In this document: positions 41,747 through 46,046 of the stretch, one piece after another
Layout: every line of letters begins with the position of its first letter
Position numbering within the stretch: the first letter of the stretch is position 1
NCBI GenBank assembly: GCA_031268995.1
Contig: JAIRWK010000320.1
Span: 1-46,046, forward strand
DNA: 46,046 bases
Origin: Planctomycetaceae bacterium
GTDB taxonomy: Bacteria > Planctomycetota > Planctomycetia > Pirellulales > Thermoguttaceae
Direction of reading: 5' to 3'
The notes under the pieces: generated by a model
Databases searched by the model: none
The model's input: only the letters and a program-made list of their open reading frames with translations
Told to the model about the DNA's origin: nothing
Translations under genes and position numbers: made by a program

Positions 41747-43093
41747 TTATTGTAGTTTTTGTGTGAATCTATTTCTTCTCAAGATGTGGTGGTAATGTTG
41801 TGCGAAGCGGTGTGCTTCATCTCTCACGTATTGTAGGAGTCGCAGGGCGAATGAGTGGCGGCTTAATGTTAGTGGTTCATCTTGATTTGGTATGAATATT
41901 TCTTCGTCTTTTTTTGCGAGAGAGATTACCAATTTTGGTTGTGATTGTGTTCTTTTGAGGGCGGACAAGACGGCGTTTAGTTGTCCTTTTCCGCCGTCGA
42001 TTAGCAAAATATCCGGTGTCGGGTTGCTGTCTTCATCTTGCGCAAACCGTCTTGTAACAACTTCCGCCATGCATGCAAAATCATCAATTCCTGTAACACT
42101 TTTTATTTTGTAGCGTCTGTAACCTGACTTGAACGGCAAACCGTCCGTAAAACAAACAAGACTTGCGACCATATCACTACCGCCAAGATGCGCAATATCT
42201 ATGCCCTCTATCGTGCGCGGCAACGACTCCAACTTGAAAATCTTTTTCAATCCCACAACTCCACGACGCGGATCAATTGCAAATGCTTCGGGTTGAACAT
42301 GTGTTTCGATGTTACCGTGTTTGTCGAGTGTTTCAAGATCATGAATTTGATCGCGCAACGCCGCCGCAATCTCATAACTCCGCTCATCCGCCGCCAACTT
42401 CATCTCACGCTTCAAGCTCGCAATTAACGACTTTTTATTGCCCTCAAGAAACCTGATCAAACGATGTATATTTTTTCGATATTCCGCCGAAGTTATCCGA
42501 AAATTGCACGCGCCGGAACATTGGTGAATCGAGTGCAAAATGCAAGGTCTAAGCCAATTAAAACGCTCATCATTGGGACGAATATCAAGTGAACACGTTC
42601 TAAATTTGAATATCTTTTGCAACACAACTATCGCACCGCGCAACCCGCCCGAATTGGTAAAAGGACCAAACAAACGCACGCCATGTTCTTTGGGTGTTCG
42701 TGTTATTTCAACTCGCGGGAATGGTTCGCGGGTGCGGATTTGCAAATATGGAAATGTTTTGGAATCTTTTAAGTCGCGGTTATATTTCGGTTGAATATCT
42801 TTGATCAAACGTGCCTCAAGCAACAGCGCATCCACTTCACTTTGTGTCTGAATATAATCAACATCAGCAATCTCCGGCACAAATGCTGCTGTTCGCGGAT
42901 CATCTGTTGCGCTTTTGTGGAAGTATGAGCTTGCGCGATTTCGTAAATCTTTTGCTTTACCGATATAGATTACGCGTTGTGCCAAATCTTTCATCAGATA
43001 AACGCCCGGCGCGTGAGGAAAAAGACGCACTCTGTCTGCCGCAGAATTTTCGTTACAAAAATCTTTATCGTTTACATCGGATGTTTCAGACAC
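41747..43093 (-). CDS. uvrC: Short UvrC-like excinuclease subunit
   Basis: A 448-residue homologue of UvrC, the nuclease that cuts on both sides of DNA lesions. The GIY-YIG domain is at the N-terminus (HAPGVYLMKDLAQRVIYIGK, residues 27-46, then AKDLRNRASSYF). A Cys-containing segment HSIHQCSGACNFRI and a UVR motif (about 208-245) follow. The RNase-H-like C-terminal nuclease domain has GIDIAHLGGSDMVAS, LIDGGKGQLNAVLSAL and RDEAHRFA. Compared with the roughly 600-residue E. coli protein, about 100 residues between UVR and RNase-H domains and the C-terminal helix-hairpin-helix domain are absent. The GTG at 43093 follows AAGGAGAATTGTGTC. It may be the functional UvrC of this lineage or a shortened paralog. 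Confidence 0.9.
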   Translation of the reverse strand: MSETSDVNDKDFCNENSAADRVRLFPHAPGVYLMKDLAQRVIYIGKAKDLRNRASSYFHKSATDDPRTAAFVPEIADVDYIQTQSEVDALLLEARLIKDIQPKYNRDLKDSKTFPYLQIRTREPFPRVEITRTPKEHGVRLFGPFTNSGGLRGAIVVLQKIFKFRTCSLDIRPNDERFNWLRPCILHSIHQCSGACNFRITSAEYRKNIHRLIRFLEGNKKSLIASLKREMKLAADERSYEIAAALRDQIHDLETLDKHGNIETHVQPEAFAIDPRRGVVGLKKIFKLESLPRTIEGIDIAHLGGSDMVASLVCFTDGLPFKSGYRRYKIKSVTGIDDFACMAEVVTRRFAQDEDSNPTPDILLIDGGKGQLNAVLSALKRTQSQPKLVISLAKKDEEIFIPNQDEPLTLSRHSFALRLLQYVRDEAHRFAQHYHHILRRNRFTQKLQ

Positions 43094-43202
43094 GACACAA
43101 TTCTCCTTCTATTGGATAAAGGAACATGAGAGACAAAAATGACACATAAACAACATGAAGGGAACTTCCCAAAACTGCTCCAATAATACTTTGTCCATTT
43201 CA

Positions 43203-43315
43203 AAATCAGCACGAAGATAACGCAGATTCTTTAAGGATAACCGCAGATCGGATTTTACTTTCTGATCTTGCGAATATCTTTTCTAAATCTGCGTCGTCTG
43301 TGTGCTGAATTTTTA
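43203..43315. repeat. Family B palindromic element, copy B7
   Basis: From AATCAGCACGAAGATAACG to GCGTCGTCTGTGTGCTGAAT, located between two minus-strand genes, 21 bp after the stop of the glycosyltransferase. Confidence 0.85.
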
Positions 43316-43335
43316 AAATGGTTTTAAAAAATTCT

Positions 43336-44478
43336 CTATTGTGAATTTTCGTAAACTGAAATTATTTCTTCCAATGATTTACGAGTTGAGAAGGGTGAAT
43401 TTATTAATTCGGTGATTGCTTGTTTTGGTATAATTTTTGTGTTTATTGCGTTTGGGATGGCGGTTAGCCAATTATTGATTTTTAATTTTTGTCTGAATAT
43501 TCTGGTTGGGAAAAATTGTTCTAATTCGGCGGTTACGTTGTCCGAATAAACCACACCCAACCCACTCGCCAACGCCTCTATCGCAACTATCGGTAATCCC
43601 TCATACAACGACGGCAAAACCAAAACATCAAACAACGAACCCATAATCGCCGGAACATCATCACGTTTGCCCGTCAAAATAATACGCCCCAATACCCCCG
43701 CATCAATCACCTCACGCCGAATCCCCTCAAATAACTCGCCCACGCCAATAAAAACCGCATAAATCTTTTCATTGCCGCGAATCATTTCAGCAAGAAGTTG
43801 TACGAGAAATTTGTGATTTTTCTGCCGGGTAAACCGCCCAACATGACCAATCACGACCGCGTCTTTTCTTATGTTGAACTCGGTTTGATATTTTGTCCGC
43901 AATTCATTACGTCTCGCGTCATCAATTGTGAAACGTTCAATATCGACTGCCGGATGAATAATTTTTACGCGGGTAATTTCGTCAAGCCCAAAAGTTTCGG
44001 CGACCAATTTTGAACAGGGCAAAATATCAGTTGCATACTTAAATATCCACCGCCGACCAAAAATATAATGCGCCAATCGCCGATGAAACCGCGTGTTGTC
44101 GTAAACCGATGCGTGAATTGTCATGACACGTTTTGGAATATGTTCTTGTGCGGCGATTCGCAAAATCTCACCGGCAAGATCAAATTGATGTACATGTATC
44201 GCGTCGTATCTATTCGCGCGTAAAATATTGCGAACCGAATTAAGATAAGGATTAAGGCAACTGCTCGGAAAAGGACTACGAGAAAACGGAACAAAATATA
44301 CCGCCGAACCCAAACCAATAACCTCATTCAAAACCGCCTCATCACAAATATTGACCAGAAAATCAAACCGCACCCGAAAATCACCCAACCGCAACATCTC
44401 AAGAAACCACTTCTCCGCTCCACCAGCAGAACCCAAATCGCCAAAAACATGTAACACCCGAATCGGTAGTCGTTTCAT
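43336..44478 (-). CDS. Glycosyltransferase family 4 (GT-B fold)
   Basis: A 380-residue retaining glycosyltransferase. The N-terminal acceptor-side motif is LHVFGDLGSAGGAEKWFLEM, the middle has AIHVHQFD and VMTIHASVYD, and the donor-binding half has VIGHVGRFTRQKNHKFLV, LTGKRDDVPAIMG and the EX7E motif in YEGLPIVAIEALASG. The nucleotide-sugar donor may be GDP-mannose or a UDP-sugar; manC and an epimerase are encoded 22 kb away. The ATG at 44478 is chosen over a TTG at 44487. It is probably involved in exopolysaccharide or lipopolysaccharide-like glycan synthesis at the inner face of the membrane. Confidence 0.93.
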   Translation of the reverse strand: MKRLPIRVLHVFGDLGSAGGAEKWFLEMLRLGDFRVRFDFLVNICDEAVLNEVIGLGSAVYFVPFSRSPFPSSCLNPYLNSVRNILRANRYDAIHVHQFDLAGEILRIAAQEHIPKRVMTIHASVYDNTRFHRRLAHYIFGRRWIFKYATDILPCSKLVAETFGLDEITRVKIIHPAVDIERFTIDDARRNELRTKYQTEFNIRKDAVVIGHVGRFTRQKNHKFLVQLLAEMIRGNEKIYAVFIGVGELFEGIRREVIDAGVLGRIILTGKRDDVPAIMGSLFDVLVLPSLYEGLPIVAIEALASGLGVVYSDNVTAELEQFFPTRIFRQKLKINNWLTAIPNAINTKIIPKQAITELINSPFSTRKSLEEIISVYENSQ

Positions 44479-44638
44479 TTTTCTCAATTAAAAAGGAAGA
44501 CTCAAAGGACACAGAGGATAAGTTAACAGCATCTTTTGTGAGTTAAGTTTAAACGCGAGATTTTCAACCTTGATGACCACCGCATAATAATTCCTCTGTG
44601 TCCCTTTTGTACCTTGAGTCTCTACCAGCAATAACACT

Positions 44639-45394
44639 CTACTTGCCGAAAATTTCATTGAGAGCCGGCACTAGCGCATCTGCCCAAAGTTGGTAGCCTT
44701 CTTTGTTTGGGTGTAAACCGTCGGGCATGATATTTTTGGGCAAAACGTTATCTTCGGCAAGAAACACTTTATTGATGTCGAGCAATTTTACATTTTTGTC
44801 CGACTTGAACAGGTCGGGCAAAAATGAATTTATTTCATCAACTTTCTTTCGCAATTTCCCATCAGGTTTCTCGTCTCGCGGAAAAACATGCAACACAATT
44901 ATTTTGATTTCGGGATACGCCTTTTCAAGCCTTTCGACGATAGTTTTGATACCGTCGGCGGTTTCTTTTGAGGTTGACGAATTTGAGCCGGCATTATTAG
45001 TTCCAATCATTATGACGGCGGCTTTGGGTTTGATTTTGGTCAACGGCAAATGATCAAGCCGCCAAAGAACATGTTGCGTTTGATCTCCGCTGATGCCTAA
45101 ATTGATTGGTTTGAAAGGCGTGTAAGATTTCTTCCAAACCTCCACGCCGGCACCATCCCAACCATGCGTAATTGAATCGCCAATCATAAGCAATTCAGCT
45201 TCGCCCTTGTCCATTTGTTCTACGCTCGTAACGTACCGCGCACACCATCCGCCGTCTTTTCGCGGCACCGGTTTAACTGCGTTACTTTGGGCAAATGTAT
45301 CTGAAATCGTCAAAAACGAAATGGCGATTACAGATAATATTGTGAGCGATTTTAAATGTTTAGTTAAATTTGTTAAGTTGTTGATTTTTCTCAT
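44639..45394 (-). CDS. Secreted SGNH/GDSL-type hydrolase
   Basis: A 251-residue exported esterase-type enzyme. The signal peptide is residues 1 to about 35 (LTILSVIAISFLTISDTFAQ, cleavage near FAQ-S). SGNH blocks are all present: ELLMIGDSITHGWDG (block I, nucleophile Ser), NLGISGDQTQ (block II, Gly), VIMIGTNNAG (block III, Asn) and MPDGLHPNKEGY (block V, Asp and His). Related proteins resemble platelet-activating-factor acetylhydrolase-type lipases and polysaccharide deacetylases; the substrate is unknown. The ATG at 45394 is chosen because it begins the signal peptide, although the frame is open to 45508. It lies downstream of a small hypothetical gene. Confidence 0.92.
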   Translation of the reverse strand: MRKINNLTNLTKHLKSLTILSVIAISFLTISDTFAQSNAVKPVPRKDGGWCARYVTSVEQMDKGEAELLMIGDSITHGWDGAGVEVWKKSYTPFKPINLGISGDQTQHVLWRLDHLPLTKIKPKAAVIMIGTNNAGSNSSTSKETADGIKTIVERLEKAYPEIKIIVLHVFPRDEKPDGKLRKKVDEINSFLPDLFKSDKNVKLLDINKVFLAEDNVLPKNIMPDGLHPNKEGYQLWADALVPALNEIFGK

Positions 45395-45664
45395 TCGTTT
45401 AAATTTTCTGTTAAATTTGAAATTTGTCCGCACTCGAATTATTGCCGAATTCAAAAGTGCGTTCGGTGTCGCAAACGATAAAAAACATTGCAAATCCACT
45501 GACCCCAATGCCCCGCAACACCAAAATCATCAGACGCGAATCATACCAAAATAACAAATCACGTCAACAGCAATTTCAGTACGTGTATTCGGGAACTTCC
45601 AATGGGACATGTGAAACTGATAGGTTTTGGACAAAAAATTCTTTTATCAGAGAACTCTTTCGGT

Positions 45665-45759
45665 TTTTATTGCACGCGGATGACGCAGATTTTGGGGGAT
45701 ATTCGCGGATTTTGTCTGTCCGCGAATATCCCCCAAAATCTGCGTCTTCTGCGTGCTTA
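45665..45759. repeat. Family B palindromic element, copy B8
   Basis: The most symmetrical copy. GCACGCGGATGACGCAGATT and AATCTGCGTCTTCTGCGTGC are its outer arms, and GGGGGATATTCGCGG and CCGCGAATATCCCCC its inner arms. Its edge is 19 bp from the stop of the 68-residue gene. Confidence 0.9.
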
Positions 45760-45777
45760 TTTTCCTTTCCGCGAAAA

Positions 45778-45984
45778 TCACGGCACGATGGCTTTTTCGA
45801 TTTCGCTGAAGGGACAGTGTTGACCTTTTTCGTTCTGCAAACTAAAGTTGTCGTGAAGGGCTTGCAAATCGTTCAAATCTTGCAAGGGAACTTCCCATTC
45901 TGAATAGTGTTGCATGAGTACCGCTATAAAATTGGAACTCCAAGCAACTAATTCCGAGTCTTTTCTAGGTAAATAACCTTCCAT
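45778..45984 (-). CDS. Small hypothetical protein, possibly truncated
   Basis: A 68-residue protein of unknown function. The ATG at 45984 has a strong ribosome-binding site (AAAGGAGAAAAAT), which is the main support for expression. The start MEGYLPRKDSELVAWSSNFI resembles the N-terminus of longer bacterial hypotheticals of about 200 residues that begin with a proline-containing motif, a charged pair and a Trp. If so, the C-terminal two thirds are missing. The frame closes 19 bp from the palindromic element B8, which may have caused the loss. Its small size and Trp/Gln content give no clue to function. Confidence 0.6.
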   Translation of the reverse strand: MEGYLPRKDSELVAWSSNFIAVLMQHYSEWEVPLQDLNDLQALHDNFSLQNEKGQHCPFSEIEKAIVP

Positions 45985-46008
45985 ATTTTTCTCCTTTTTG
46001 TTTAAGGA

Positions 46009-46046
46009 TATACCGCAGCTACTATGAAATTTATCTTTTTAAGACA
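46009..46046 (-). repeat. Family C element cut by window edge, copy C3
   Basis: TATACCGCAGCTACTATGAA and ATTTATCTTTTTAAGACA match the reversed right end of C1. The rest lies beyond the window. Confidence 0.75.

Noticed and set aside
1-46046. tRNA or rRNA genes
   Set aside because: I looked for tRNA-like T-loop patterns and rRNA motifs and recognised none; a tRNAscan or Infernal run would be needed to exclude them fully.

Overview
The window looks like a piece of a Planctomycetota chromosome with moderate to low GC. The evidence is a bacterial microcompartment (BMC) locus of the planctomycete/verrucomicrobial type (class II aldolase, CoA-acylating aldehyde dehydrogenase, three BMC-P pentamer genes), a DUF1598-like secreted protein, a hydrazine-synthase-alpha-like dihaem beta-propeller protein, a Tat-signal Gfo/Idh/MocA oxidoreductase, and long low-density intergenic regions. 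No rRNA, tRNA or CRISPR array was recognised. Identifications are from reading motifs in the translated sequence; no database search was run.

Layout. 1-36: the first codons of a probable transposase on the minus strand. 730-2460: acyl-CoA dehydrogenase. 2959-5360: a small hypothetical gene and a thioredoxin-fold/CAP-like secreted protein. 6164-8134: a secreted hypothetical. 8385-9503: ispG. 10176-12824: dihaem beta-propeller protein. 12956-16423: membrane-anchored hypothetical, cheW and ispD (all minus). 17563-19074: DUF1598-like protein. 19612-22143: mannose-1-phosphate guanylyltransferase and a sugar-nucleotide epimerase, with a GT4 glycosyltransferase further on at 43336, suggesting surface polysaccharide synthesis. 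22582-27308: oxidoreductase, cupin-like protein and TIM-barrel sugar isomerase/epimerase, suggesting sugar breakdown. 27637-30213: hybrid histidine kinase with a CxxCH periplasmic sensor. 30682-31797: geranylgeranyl-reductase/CbrA-like flavoprotein. 32612-33616: HTH-containing hypothetical. 33863-40084: BMC locus, all minus. 40412-45984: CNNM/CorC-like membrane protein, short UvrC-like nuclease, glycosyltransferase, SGNH hydrolase and a small hypothetical.

The most striking feature is the repeat content. A family of about 103-bp elements (called A here, with a 115-129-bp variant) occurs roughly thirty times, in nearly every intergenic gap. It begins TATACTCAAGC, ends GGCTACGGTATA, and carries an internal hairpin GGGCGA-AGCCTA-TCGCCC. 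Other families are B (about 105-bp long palindromes), C (140 bp, sharing its ends with A), D (about 45-bp hairpins), E (about 205 bp with inverted ends) and F (300-490-bp mosaics of short GC-rich palindromes). Element A sits inside C, which sits inside B, at 20836-21165, with TA at the junctions, so A and C behave like TA-targeting miniature transposable elements. One A copy lies in frame inside the mannose-1-phosphate guanylyltransferase gene, and three genes take their last codons and stop from an A copy.

The BMC locus encodes a lactaldehyde-type pathway (aldolase, then CoA-acylating aldehyde dehydrogenase, both with likely encapsulation helices) and three vertex proteins. No BMC-H hexamer gene lies within the locus or its flanks in this window.
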